Below are positions 35,317-43,779 of a stretch of 64,000 nt of DNA, piece after piece. A program made the translations under genes and the position numbers. This stretch comes from JAKFWI01 sp031399165. GTDB lineage: Bacteria > Pseudomonadota > Alphaproteobacteria > Caulobacterales > Aquidulcibacteraceae. A model generated the notes under the pieces. That model was not told the DNA's origin. It did no database searches and saw only the letters and a program-made list of their open reading frames with translations. How positions within the stretch are numbered: the first letter of the stretch is position 1; the number at the start of each line of letters is the position of its first letter. Where the stretch lies: contig JANNOO010000048.1 of NCBI GenBank assembly GCA_031399165.1, forward strand, positions 1 through 64,000, given 5' to 3'.

Positions 35317-36192
35317 ATGCGCGCGTTCCTGGCCATGCCTGGCAATGAGACAATGGCCGCAGCACTCGCCGCAAAGACCTCGCGCGCGCTGATCGCGCTG
35401 GAAACGCGCCAGTTTCCGGATGGGGAAACCTATGTCCGCATCGCCGGCGACGTGGCGGGTCTTGAACTCGATGTCGTGTGCACGTTGGCGCGGCCCGATG
35501 CGCAATTCTTGCCGCTCGTGTTCGCGGCCGCCGCGGCGCGCGAGCTTGGCGCGGTGCGGATCAATTTGGTCGCGCCCTATTTGGCCTACATGCGCCAAGA
35601 CAAGAGCTTCAAGCCCGGGGAGGCGGTCTCCTCGGTCCACTTCGCTTCGCTCCTGTCGAGTTTGTTCGATGAATTGATCACCGTCGATCCGCATCTGCAT
35701 CGCCGCCGCGATCTGGACGAAATATTCTCCATTCCAACCCGCGTCGAGCATGCGGCGCCGCTCCTCGCCGATTGGATCGCCGCTCACGTGCGCGCACCGT
35801 TGGTGATCGGTCCGGATTCGGAGAGCGAACAATGGGTGGCGGCGGTGGCTGAGCGCGCCAGCGCGCCGTATGTGGTTCTAAACAAGACCCGCTTAGGCGA
35901 CCGACAGGTTGAAGTCGTCGCGCCCGATCTCGGTGCGTTCGCCGCTCTTCAGCCAGTGTTGATCGATGACATCATCTCATCGGGACGAAGCATGATCGAG
36001 GCGGCGCGCGGAATCGAAGCGCAGGGCCTCGCCAAGCCCTATTGTCTTGCCGTGCACTCATTGGTCGCCGAGGATTCCTACAGTGCGCTTCGCCAAGCCA
36101 TGGCGCGTATCGTCACCACCGACACGATCGTTCACCCCTCAAACGGGATCAGCGTCGCCGACCTCCTTGCCGACGCCGTGCGACGCGATTGA
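35317..36192 (+). CDS. prs: Ribose-phosphate pyrophosphokinase-like protein
   Basis: A protein of 291 residues from ATG 35317. It has RQFPDGETYVRIAGDVAG, YLAYMRQDKSFKPGEAVSS, the metal/ATP site VDPHLHRRRDL and the PRPP loop VLIDDIISSGRSMIEAA. It makes PRPP from ribose 5-phosphate and ATP. This is a short, divergent Prs typical of accessory clusters that include the archaeal-type phosphorylase; the housekeeping Prs is presumably elsewhere. It is the last gene of the plus-strand block. Confidence 0.92.
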   Translation: MRAFLAMPGNETMAAALAAKTSRALIALETRQFPDGETYVRIAGDVAGLELDVVCTLARPDAQFLPLVFAAAAARELGAVRINLVAPYLAYMRQDKSFKPGEAVSSVHFASLLSSLFDELITVDPHLHRRRDLDEIFSIPTRVEHAAPLLADWIAAHVRAPLVIGPDSESEQWVAAVAERASAPYVVLNKTRLGDRQVEVVAPDLGAFAALQPVLIDDIISSGRSMIEAARGIEAQGLAKPYCLAVHSLVAEDSYSALRQAMARIVTTDTIVHPSNGISVADLLADAVRRD

Positions 36193-36218
36193 AGTGCTTT
36201 CGTTAGATAATAGAGATC

Positions 36219-36336
36219 GACGCGAAGCCACCGCCAACAGAACCTCACCCTCATACGTAGAGCCGGACATCCACCTTGTGCTTAGCCGAACCCCATCGAA
36301 CGTGATCGCGCGCGAGCCAGGCGGGGACGAACGCTC
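36219..36336 (-). pseudogene. Relic of the C-terminal part of an ATP-grasp gene
   Basis: On the minus strand, three frame segments line up in order with one region of the ATP-grasp protein encoded at 41492-42787. SSPPGSRAITFDGVR matches FAPPSQRTIMLGDERV, then after a shift AKHKVDVRLY matches QRKLDVRLY, then after another shift TYEGEVLLAVASR matches TYRGELLLAAARL. The relic sits between prs and the methyltransferase-like gene. Two frame changes and loss of the rest make it non-functional. Confidence 0.75.
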
Positions 36337-36353
36337 ACAGCTTGGACGCACTG

Positions 36354-37034
36354 CTACAACGCCGAGGCGACGCTGCCGGGCGGTCTCGCGCGCCCGCCCA
36401 GGAAGCGGGGAAGAAAAGCCGGCGTGCCCGCAGCATAGACGCGCCACTGCTCGCCAAATTGCGCATCGGCATCGCGTTCCTCGTTCTTCGCAAGGCGCAG
36501 ATACATAAACACCAGCACCGGAAACATGAGTGCGGTCAGGATTGTCGGCCATTGCACCAGGAAGCCGATCATCACCAGGATGAAAGCGAGATATTGCGGA
36601 TGGCGGATCGATTTGTACGGTCCCTCGACGGCGAGCGCGCCGGCGGCCTGCGCCCGATGCAGCACCGTCCAGGATTCTACCAAGAGCCAGAGCCCCAAAA
36701 TGATGAGCCCGTCGCTCAGCCAATGAATCGGAGTAAAGTGCGGATCGCCGCGCCAGCCCAAGAGAGTGGGCCAGAAGTGTCCGCCATTGTGCGTCAGGAT
36801 ATCGGCCCCGGGCGCAAAACTCTGCAGCCAAGGCGCCAGCAAATAGAGCGTGAGCGGAAACCCATACATCTCGGTGAAGAGCGCGATGATGAAGGCGGAA
36901 AAGGCGCTAAGGCTGCGCCAGTCGCGCGCCGATTGCGGCTTTACAAAACTGAGCGCGAACACGATGAAAAAGACGGAATTGACGAAGGCCAAAAGCCAAA
37001 GCCCATAACCTGAGAAGGCGGCATGCTCAGTCAT
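36354..37034 (-). CDS. Isoprenylcysteine methyltransferase/PEMT-like membrane protein
   Basis: A protein of 226 residues from ATG 37034, overlapping the upstream stop by eight bases. There are five or so membrane helices (YGLWLLAFVNSVFFIVFALS, LSAFSAFIIALFTEMYGFPL, WLSDGLIILGLWLL). The segment GPYKSIRHPQYLAFILVMIG is the ICMT/PEMT signature for SAM and phospholipid or isoprenoid substrates, and LRLAKNEERDADAQFGEQW follows as usual. It is cotranscribed with a DUF2933 protein. The substrate is unknown. Confidence 0.88.
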   Translation of the reverse strand: MTEHAAFSGYGLWLLAFVNSVFFIVFALSFVKPQSARDWRSLSAFSAFIIALFTEMYGFPLTLYLLAPWLQSFAPGADILTHNGGHFWPTLLGWRGDPHFTPIHWLSDGLIILGLWLLVESWTVLHRAQAAGALAVEGPYKSIRHPQYLAFILVMIGFLVQWPTILTALMFPVLVFMYLRLAKNEERDADAQFGEQWRVYAAGTPAFLPRFLGGRARPPGSVASAL

Positions 37035-37293
37035 TTGCCGCTCCGTCGCTGCGCTGTTGGGGTTGACCCTGATTGCCGTGACCACCGTGCATGAAGATGT
37101 GCATCAAGGGGCAAGCGAGTAGAATGAGGAGCGGCCATGCCGCCAATAGATGCGCGCCGTGCTCGGCAATGATGTAATAGGCGCCCACCCCAAGTAAGGC
37201 GAACATGAGCAGGCGCACGAGCCAGGGCGTGCGTGGACGCCCGCTGACCGGAGGCGCCGGCGAAGCGGGTTCATGATGGGCGTGCATGCTCAT
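37027..37293 (-). CDS. DUF2933-type small membrane protein (copy 1)
   Basis: A protein of 88 residues from ATG 37293. It has a His-bearing N-terminus (MSMHAHHEPAS), one or two membrane helices (LVRLLMFALLGVGAYYIIAE and LLAAWPLLILLACPLMHIFM) and a His/Gly tail (HGGHGNQGQ). The LLACPLMHxFMHGGHG pattern is DUF2933, often next to heavy-metal ATPases and methyltransferases of the ICMT type. The second copy at 43776-43988 shares the C-terminal pattern (LLACPLLHLFMGHGHG). A metal-binding role is suggested by the Cys, His and Met residues. Confidence 0.85.
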   Translation of the reverse strand: MSMHAHHEPASPAPPVSGRPRTPWLVRLLMFALLGVGAYYIIAEHGAHLLAAWPLLILLACPLMHIFMHGGHGNQGQPQQRSDGAAND

Positions 37294-37529
37294 GTGGCTG
37301 GTCCTTTGGACGCCGGTTCTGGTGAGCGCGCCGCACCAGGCATGACAGGGCGGGGAAGAGGCAGTCGGTCGCCCGGTTTGTCGCGCTCGTAAATCTATAC
37401 GCGGCCCGGCGCTGGCTCCCTGGGCTGACCGCGCCGGCAGCATTGTCGGCCTCGGCCAGGGCGATGGCGCTTAGGCGCGTATTAACTAAGGGACGTGGCC
37501 GAGGGCGGCGCTCTTACGAGGAGGGACAC

Positions 37530-37820
37530 ATGAGCCAGCAATCAAGCGCCGAGCGGAGTTCGGGAATCGGCGTTCTGCCCTTGGGAATAGCCTTAGCGGT
37601 CACGCTTCTGGCCGCGTATGCGGCATGCTGGTTGGTCGCAGCCTCGCCGTACGCGGCGCCATTCGCGCATGCTTGGCTGCAATTGTTCTCCGCAGAGACC
37701 GAAGGCTCAATCGCGCAACTGATCGAGGGAAGCATTTTCAGCGCGGTCGCCGCCTGGTTCGCGGCGCTAATTTTTGCGCCGGTCTATAATCTCGTCTCCC
37801 GCGCCGACCGCATTATCTGA
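37530..37820 (+). CDS. Small two-helix membrane protein
   Basis: A protein of 96 residues from ATG 37530, which has an excellent ribosome-binding site (GAGGAGGGACAC). Two helices are visible: PLGIALAVTLLAAYAACWLV and SIFSAVAAWFAALIFAPVYN. The layout resembles DUF5676-like membrane proteins, but I am not certain. It stands alone, 33 bases before GAPDH, and may share its transcript. Confidence 0.7.
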   Translation: MSQQSSAERSSGIGVLPLGIALAVTLLAAYAACWLVAASPYAAPFAHAWLQLFSAETEGSIAQLIEGSIFSAVAAWFAALIFAPVYNLVSRADRII

Positions 37821-37853
37821 CGCCCAGGTTGGCGCCGCGCAAAGAGGAAACCC

Positions 37854-38846
37854 ATGACAATACGAGTGGGCGTCAACGGCTATGGCGTCATCGGCAAGCG
37901 CGTCGCCGATGCCGTAAGGCTGCAAACCGACATGGAACTCGTGGGTGTGTGCGACCTCGCCGACGATTGGCGCATCGGCGTCGCACGCGCGCTCGGCGTC
38001 CAAGTCTATTCTCCCTCGGGCGAGGGTAGGGCGGGATCGCTTGAGGACATGGCGCGCGCCGCCAATCTTGTGGTGGACTGCACGCCCAAGGGCGTCGCCG
38101 CCAAGAACGCCGCGCTCTATCGTCAGCTTGGCGTGAAGTTCATCGTGCAGGGTGGCGAAAAGCATGACGTCACCGGCCATTCCTTTGTCGCTGATGCGAG
38201 CTACGCGAGCGCTGTCGATCGGCCTTCGACGCGTGTGGTCTCGTGCAACACGACTTCGATCGTGCGGGTGTTCGGCGCGCTGCGGCGCGCGGGCCTACTG
38301 CGCCGCGCGCGGGGCACTTTGCTGCGCCGTGCGCTCGATCCGTGGGAAAGCCATCTCGGCGGGATTATGAACACGCTCGTACCCGAACCGCACATACCGA
38401 GCCATCAGGGGCCGGACGCGCGCACCGTCGACCCCGCGCTCGATCTCGTCACCATGGCAGTGAAAGTTCCTGAAACACTCGGGCACATGCACTTCTGGTC
38501 AGCCGATCTCAATGGCGCGCCGACCCGTGAACAGGTGCGCGACGTGCTTGCAGCCTCGTCGCGCATTGTCTTTGTCCGTGAACGCGATGGTCTGGGCGCC
38601 ATCAACGCCGTAAAAGAGCGCATGCTCGATCTTGGCCGCCCTCGGGGCGACCTCTACGAAGTCGCCATTTTAGAAGAGACGCTGACAGTCGAGAATGGCG
38701 AGTTGTTCTGCGCTTACATGGTCGACAACCAAGCGATCGTAATCCCAGAAACCATCGACGCCGTTCGAGCCCTGATGGGCGCAGAACCGGACGCGGCGAA
38801 GTCGATAGCCAAGACCGATCGCGCGCTCGCCATCGCCGCCACGTGA
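37854..38846 (+). CDS. Archaeal-type (class II) glyceraldehyde-3-phosphate dehydrogenase
   Basis: A protein of 330 residues. The Rossmann start VGVNGYGVIGKRVADAVRLQ, VDCTPKGVAAKN, the catalytic-cysteine segment RVVSCNTTSIVRV and PEPHIPSHQGPDARTV are those of archaeal GAPDH, not of bacterial GapA. The class uses NAD(P)+ and oxidises glyceraldehyde 3-phosphate to 1,3-bisphosphoglycerate. Such genes are rare in bacteria and suggest transfer. The position next to phosphoketolase, acetate kinase and AMP phosphorylase fits a salvage path. A relic of its 5' end is at 45181-45318. Confidence 0.9.
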   Translation: MTIRVGVNGYGVIGKRVADAVRLQTDMELVGVCDLADDWRIGVARALGVQVYSPSGEGRAGSLEDMARAANLVVDCTPKGVAAKNAALYRQLGVKFIVQGGEKHDVTGHSFVADASYASAVDRPSTRVVSCNTTSIVRVFGALRRAGLLRRARGTLLRRALDPWESHLGGIMNTLVPEPHIPSHQGPDARTVDPALDLVTMAVKVPETLGHMHFWSADLNGAPTREQVRDVLAASSRIVFVRERDGLGAINAVKERMLDLGRPRGDLYEVAILEETLTVENGELFCAYMVDNQAIVIPETIDAVRALMGAEPDAAKSIAKTDRALAIAAT

Positions 38847-38886
38847 ATGCGAGCCGCCGTCGCACGGCGAGCGGGGAATAATCGAC

Positions 38887-41178
38887 ATGCAAACTGAGAC
38901 GCTAATCTTCGATGACCTCATTACGCCGCTCGATCCCCTCGTCGTCGAGCGGCACGTGAAACGCACGCCTGGAGTCGCGGACGCGAAGGCCAATTTCGCG
39001 TCGGGATCGGTCACGGTGAAGTTCGATCCCACCAAAACCAGCGTCGTTCAAATTCGCGAGGCGGTAATTGCGTGCGGATTTCATTGCCGCGGGCCGTCCC
39101 GTCTGCCTCGCATCGCCGACGCGCACGAACCGCAGCATGAGAGCCATCGGCGCGGCGAAGCGCCAACTGACGAGGCGCGTGGGCGTCAAAGCGCCGACGA
39201 CATGGGTCATGAGATGGGCCATGGGGCCGGCATGGATATGGCTGCGATGGCGGCCGACATGCGCAACCGGTTCCTCGTCGCGCTGGGCTTTGCCATTCCA
39301 ATTTTCCTCCTGGCGCCTATGGGCATGGAGGCGATGCGGGTCGACCCGCCGTTTGGCTGGGACCTCGAAGTCACGCTTTTTTTCCTGGCGAGCGGGGCGA
39401 TCTTCTACCCAGGTTGGCCGTTCTTCGCGGCGGCCGTGCGCGCGTTGCGCCGCGGCGTCTTCAACATGGCAGTTCTGGTGCTCCTGAGTGTCGGCGCAGG
39501 CTATTTCTTTTCCGTTGGGGCCACCTTCATCTGGGGCGGGGCGCAATTCTACGAAGCCTCGTCCGTACTGCTGGTCTTCATCCTACTGGGGCACTGGTTG
39601 GAGATGCGCGCCCGAGCAGGTGCTTCCGAGGCGATACGCGGGCTGATGGATTTGGCGCCGCCCACGGCGATAGTCGTGCGCGATGGCGAAGAGGTCGTGG
39701 TCCCAACGGCGGAAGTAAAGCTCGACGATATCGTCGTGGTGAAGCCGGGCGGCAAGGCCCCAGTCGACGGCGTCATCATTGAGGGACGCTCGGACATCGA
39801 TGAATCCATGCTCACGGGGGAATCGCTGCCGGTGAGCAAGAGCGTTGGCGATGCGGTCATTGGCGCCACCATGAACAAAAGCGGCATGATCCGCTACCGC
39901 GCCACCAAAATCGGCGCCGACACGGCCTTGGCGCAGATCGTCAAGCTGGTGCAAGAAGCGCAGAACTCGAAGGCGCCGGCTCAATTGCTCGCTGATCGCG
40001 CCTCGCAATGGCTGGTGATCGCGGCCATCGTCATCGCTATTGCGACGTTCGCGGCATGGCTGGCGCTTGGCCAGCCGCTTTTGTTCGCACTCACCCTGGC
40101 GATCACTGTCTTGGTCATCGCTTGCCCCGATGCGCTGGGGCTTGCGACGCCCATGGCCATCATGGTCAGCACTGGCATCGGCGCGCGTCACGGCATCTTG
40201 ATCAAGGACGCAGTCGCGTTGGAGGATTCGGCTAAGCTCGATGTCGTCGTCTTCGACAAGACAGGCACGCTAACTTTGGGCGCGCCAAAGGTGGTTGAGG
40301 TCGTCGCGAGCGAGGGGCTAAGCGAAAACGAACTGATCGCACTGGCCGCCGCCGTCGAGGGCGGGTCAGAGCACCACATCGCTGTCGCCCTCAAGGAACG
40401 CGCCAAGGATCTGCCGCTGCCAGAAGTATCCGACTTCGCTTCGTTCGAAGGCAAGGGCGTCAGCGGCCGCATCGGCGGGGCGACGATCCTTTCCGGCAAC
40501 CGCATGCTCATGGCCGACAATAAGGTCGGCTTCGGAGCACTCGCGAGCGAAGCCGATCGTCTCCTGGGCTCTGGGCGCACCGTCGCTCACATCTCACGCG
40601 ACGGGGACTTAATCGGCCTCATCGCCATCGCGGACGCAGCGCGGCCGACCGCGGCGGCGACAATCGAACGTCTCAAACGTCAAGGCGTCGAAGTCGCGAT
40701 GATGACCGGCGACAATCTGGCCACGGCCCGGCGCATCGCCGGCGAACTCGGCGTCGATATCGTCCTTGCCGAAGTCTTGCCCGGACAGAAGGCTGAAAAA
40801 ATCAAGGAATTGCAGGCGCAGGGCAAGAAGGTCGGCATGGTTGGCGATGGCGTCAATGACGCGCCCGCCCTTATCCAAGCCGATGTGGGCTTCGCCATCG
40901 GCGCGGGCACGGACGTGGCCATGGAAAGCGCCGACGTCGTGCTGATGCGCAGCGACCCTTACGATATCGTGCGCGCCATCGAATTGTCGCGGGCGACGCT
41001 GCGCAAGATGCATCAGAATCTATGGTGGGCGGCGGGCTACAATGTTCTGGCGTTTCCGCTGGCCGCCGGCGTGCTCTACCCGCTACTGCTCAGTCCCGAG
41101 ATCGCCGCGCTTTCGATGTCGGGAAGTTCTGTGATCGTGGCGGGCAACGCGCTATTGCTGCGATGGGTGAAGCTCTAG
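38887..41178 (+). CDS. Heavy-metal P1B-type ATPase with CPD and SEHH motifs
   Basis: A protein of 763 residues. The N-terminus has an HMA-like fold without CxxC (LITPLDPLVVERHVKRTPGV and VIACGFHC), then a Met/His linker (MGHEMGHGAGMDMAAM). The fourth membrane helix has CPD at 413-415 (VIACPDALGLATP) in place of CPC or CPH. The P-domain is DKTGTLTLG (D457), and the usual SEHP is SEHHIAVAL (HH at 496-497). GDGVNDAPAL and the end MSGSSVIVAGNALLLRW are intact. The changed motifs suggest a metal or direction other than simple Cu(I) export; specificity unknown. It begins 40 bases after GAPDH. Confidence 0.9.
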   Translation: MQTETLIFDDLITPLDPLVVERHVKRTPGVADAKANFASGSVTVKFDPTKTSVVQIREAVIACGFHCRGPSRLPRIADAHEPQHESHRRGEAPTDEARGRQSADDMGHEMGHGAGMDMAAMAADMRNRFLVALGFAIPIFLLAPMGMEAMRVDPPFGWDLEVTLFFLASGAIFYPGWPFFAAAVRALRRGVFNMAVLVLLSVGAGYFFSVGATFIWGGAQFYEASSVLLVFILLGHWLEMRARAGASEAIRGLMDLAPPTAIVVRDGEEVVVPTAEVKLDDIVVVKPGGKAPVDGVIIEGRSDIDESMLTGESLPVSKSVGDAVIGATMNKSGMIRYRATKIGADTALAQIVKLVQEAQNSKAPAQLLADRASQWLVIAAIVIAIATFAAWLALGQPLLFALTLAITVLVIACPDALGLATPMAIMVSTGIGARHGILIKDAVALEDSAKLDVVVFDKTGTLTLGAPKVVEVVASEGLSENELIALAAAVEGGSEHHIAVALKERAKDLPLPEVSDFASFEGKGVSGRIGGATILSGNRMLMADNKVGFGALASEADRLLGSGRTVAHISRDGDLIGLIAIADAARPTAAATIERLKRQGVEVAMMTGDNLATARRIAGELGVDIVLAEVLPGQKAEKIKELQAQGKKVGMVGDGVNDAPALIQADVGFAIGAGTDVAMESADVVLMRSDPYDIVRAIELSRATLRKMHQNLWWAAGYNVLAFPLAAGVLYPLLLSPEIAALSMSGSSVIVAGNALLLRWVKL

Positions 41179-41349
41179 ATCCGTTCAAATGTATCGAACT
41201 CAGTGCGAACTGTGAACTGCGAATTGGCTTAAGGGGAACTCGGATCGAGACGGACCCTCGGTGCTTGGAACTGCTTTATCGAGCGCAATGACAGGCGCAA
41301 GCCAACGTGATCCGTCAGTCATCTCGCCAGCCCAAATCGGAGCAGACTC

Positions 41350-41502
41350 ATGCGTATGCGCTTGGTGGCCACAGCGCTCAGCCTTGCCATAAGTGCGTGC
41401 GCTAGCGCGCCGACGGCGCGATGGCCGGGCATCAACCCGGCATGCAGGATGAAGGCGGAACGATACACGGTGGCGACAGGGCTCTCGTCGCTTAAAGCAT
41501 GA
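41350..41502 (+). pseudogene. Possible frameshifted small lipoprotein
   Basis: From ATG 41350 a lipoprotein signal is read (LVATALSLAISAC), followed by a short frame of 50 codons. In the next frame from about 41421 to 41495 the translation is MAGHQPGMQDEGGTIHGGD, a Met/His/Gly/Asp-rich string resembling small copper-binding lipoproteins. A single base change between them would join the two. It overlaps the 3' end of the ATP-grasp gene on the other strand. The rest of the gap from 41179 shows nothing. Confidence 0.35.
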
Positions 41503-42787
41503 ACACCGGCGCGAATCCGCCGCCCGGTGTCCTGAAGTTTGTGGTCTGACCCTGATAAAGCCGGGCGGCCGCGAGTAACAATTCGCCACGATACGTATAG
41601 AGCCGTACGTCGAGCTTTCGCTGGACGCGTTCGTCGCCCAGCATGATCGTACGCTGGCTCGGCGGTGCAAATTCCTGCGCGATATATTCTCCGGCGCGCA
41701 CCGCGTCCCAGACAGATCTCGTCAGTTTGTCCCCGCGATAGACGGCCTTTCCGCCATGCCCAGAGGCCGGTTTGAAGAAATAGCGCTTACGCTGTTCCCA
41801 AAGCTGGGGGGCGTTGGCGTCGTTAACGCGGACAGCAGCGGGCAGTCCGGCAAGAACAGCAAGGTGCGCGTCAGCGAGGCCGAAAGCACGCATCGCGGAT
41901 TGATCAGAGAGTAGGGTCAAATTGCGCTTGTCCGCGAATAGCGCATGGTTGCCGGGATTGGGCGTGAGCACGACGGCGCCGTCGCAATAGGCAGACCGAA
42001 GCGGCGCGTGTTGCGGCGCTTCGAGTGCGAAGTCGACGAGACGGTTGTAGACGAGATCGATCGTCCGCCCCTCCGCCTGAAGAACATTGCCTTCGTAGCG
42101 GAGTGTTCGGCCGTCTGCGATCACGGCCTCATAGCCGTGCCGTTCGAGAAGTTTTTGGGCGAGGACAAACTCGGGGTGCAGATATTGCTCCTCGGGCGCG
42201 TCGTCGACGATGGCGATTTGCCGCAATTTAGCGCCGCCCCGCTGCAGGCCCCATTCCGCCTCGAACATGGCGATGACGGAGGCCTCGAACGTATCGAGCG
42301 TCGAACTCGCCAAGGCGCGATCGACTGCCGCGCAGCACGCAATCTGCGCCCGGGCCAAAAACGCGTTGAGAAAGGCGCCGCCGGCGTTGGTGTTGATCTC
42401 GATGAGCTTTGGTCCGTCATCGCCAAGATGGAAGTCATAGCCCATGAAGGCGCCTCGGGGCCCGAAGTCGGAACGCGCGATGTCCGGCGCCCAGGCCATC
42501 GCCGCATCGCGGTATCCCTCAAGCGATGCTGCGGTCTCCAGCGCATCGACGATGGCGCGCATGGCGGCGCCATCGCTCTTCGGCAAAAACACCGGCGTGT
42601 GTGAAAAGAGATGCGGCCGCGTGGTCATTAATCGCTGAGCAAATTCCGTATCGCCCGCCTCGGCCCGCAACGCGCCACCCAAAGCCGCCTGGTCCAAGGT
42701 CACGCAGAAGCACTCGCGATTGAGCTGCTCAGCCGCGGCGCGACCGGGCGGGACGATGTCCGGAATTGATGCAGGCGTATTGGACAT
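41492..42787 (-). CDS. ATP-grasp-like protein of unknown function
   Basis: A protein of 431 residues. Several segments fit an ATP-grasp enzyme: GAFMGYDFHLGDDGPKLIEI with NTNAGGAF, KRYFFKPASGHGGKAVYRG (the ATP-binding lysine and glycine loop) and VQRKLDVRLYTYRGELLLAA. The C-terminal FRTPGGGFAPV is conserved in the group. Relatives include RimK- and glutathione-synthase-like ligases that join an amine to a carboxylate. It is monocistronic in appearance. A decayed copy of its C-terminal part is at 36219-36336. Confidence 0.75.
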   Translation of the reverse strand: MSNTPASIPDIVPPGRAAAEQLNRECFCVTLDQAALGGALRAEAGDTEFAQRLMTTRPHLFSHTPVFLPKSDGAAMRAIVDALETAASLEGYRDAAMAWAPDIARSDFGPRGAFMGYDFHLGDDGPKLIEINTNAGGAFLNAFLARAQIACCAAVDRALASSTLDTFEASVIAMFEAEWGLQRGGAKLRQIAIVDDAPEEQYLHPEFVLAQKLLERHGYEAVIADGRTLRYEGNVLQAEGRTIDLVYNRLVDFALEAPQHAPLRSAYCDGAVVLTPNPGNHALFADKRNLTLLSDQSAMRAFGLADAHLAVLAGLPAAVRVNDANAPQLWEQRKRYFFKPASGHGGKAVYRGDKLTRSVWDAVRAGEYIAQEFAPPSQRTIMLGDERVQRKLDVRLYTYRGELLLAAARLYQGQTTNFRTPGGGFAPVFML

Positions 42788-42832
42788 GGGGCCTTTCCCT
42801 TCGCTCGGCGGGCGCCGCCGAACCCCGTGTGA

Positions 42833-43267
42833 TTAGGTCTGCGCGTTCGCCTTAAGCCTAGACGCAGCCAGCAACGCCAACGCAAAAGCCCAAGGGAGCG
42901 TCAGTGCGAGAAGTAGCCATTTGAAGTCAGAGTCGATTGCGAAATTGACGACGACCATCCAACCGACCGCCACCAGCCCGCAGAAAGCCACAACGCCAAG
43001 TGCGGCGGGGTTTCCTTTGATTGTTGCAGCGAAATAGACGGCGAGCAGGCCCGACGCGCCCATAAAGCCTCCAAGCACGCCAAACACGCGATCGAGCCAA
43101 GGGAGCAGGGCAGGCATTGAGCTTTGTAACTCTGCCATGGACGCGCCGATATATCTCAAATCTTCCGGCAGCAAGGCCGGTCGCAAGAATGCGAAATAGA
43201 GCCCCATGCCTATCAGAGTAAGACCGCCGCCAATGAGCGATCCCGAAGAGATCCGTTCAAGGTTCAT
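42833..43267 (-). CDS. Four-helix membrane protein of unknown function
   Basis: A protein of 144 residues with four hydrophobic segments: GSLIGGGLTLIGMGLYFAFL, FGVLGGFMGASGLLAVYFAA, ALGVVAFCGLVAVGWMVVVN and WLLLALTLPWAFALALLAAS. It overlaps the upstream SRPBCC gene by four bases (ATGA), so it is part of the three-gene unit DUF2933-SRPBCC-this. I do not recognise the family. No charged or metal-binding motif stands out. Confidence 0.75.
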   Translation of the reverse strand: MNLERISSGSLIGGGLTLIGMGLYFAFLRPALLPEDLRYIGASMAELQSSMPALLPWLDRVFGVLGGFMGASGLLAVYFAATIKGNPAALGVVAFCGLVAVGWMVVVNFAIDSDFKWLLLALTLPWAFALALLAASRLKANAQT

Positions 43268-43779
43268 TGGCCGCCCCGGCGCGTCGGAACCGAAGTCTTG
43301 AATTTGCGCGCCGCGTCATCAGCCATGCGCTTGACGCACCAACGCGCGTACATGGGTGCAAAAAGCGCGCCCAGTATTTGCCCCATCGCCTTTTTGGGGT
43401 GGTCGTAATCTATGAAAATACGCAAGCGGCTGGCGTCCCCCGCGGGGGTGATTTCGAATCCCATGCGGTAGGCGCCCAGGATGAGAATGCGCGGAGCGCC
43501 TCGCGTCTCCCAAATCTTCAGGCGCGGCGGTTCGCGCACGGTGACGATCTCGTCCACGGCCAATTCCAAACCCAGGAAGCTTCCGCCCATCTTGATGACA
43601 GAGCCCACAGCTTGGCCTTTCTCGGCGTCGAATTGATAGGTCATTCGACCGCCCATCATCATCATGGAGGGTTTTTCCATGTGGGCGCCCAGCCGTGTCT
43701 GATCATCCAGATGATCGAAAACCTGCGCTGGCGGCGCCGAGACATCGACAATGACGTGATCGGTCTGGGCGTAGGTCAT
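43264..43779 (-). CDS. SRPBCC-family protein
   Basis: A protein of 171 residues from ATG 43779, overlapping the DUF2933 stop by four bases. DHVIVDVSAPPAQVFDHLDD starts the START-like fold, followed by a Met-rich segment (MEKPSMMMMGGRM) and IVTVREPPRLKIWETRG. The C-terminus is basic. The Met cluster is unusual for the family and could bind Cu(I). The unit with DUF2933 and a membrane protein parallels the DUF2933-methyltransferase pair at 36.4-37.3 kb. Confidence 0.85.
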   Translation of the reverse strand: MTYAQTDHVIVDVSAPPAQVFDHLDDQTRLGAHMEKPSMMMMGGRMTYQFDAEKGQAVGSVIKMGGSFLGLELAVDEIVTVREPPRLKIWETRGAPRILILGAYRMGFEITPAGDASRLRIFIDYDHPKKAMGQILGALFAPMYARWCVKRMADDAARKFKTSVPTRRGGQ

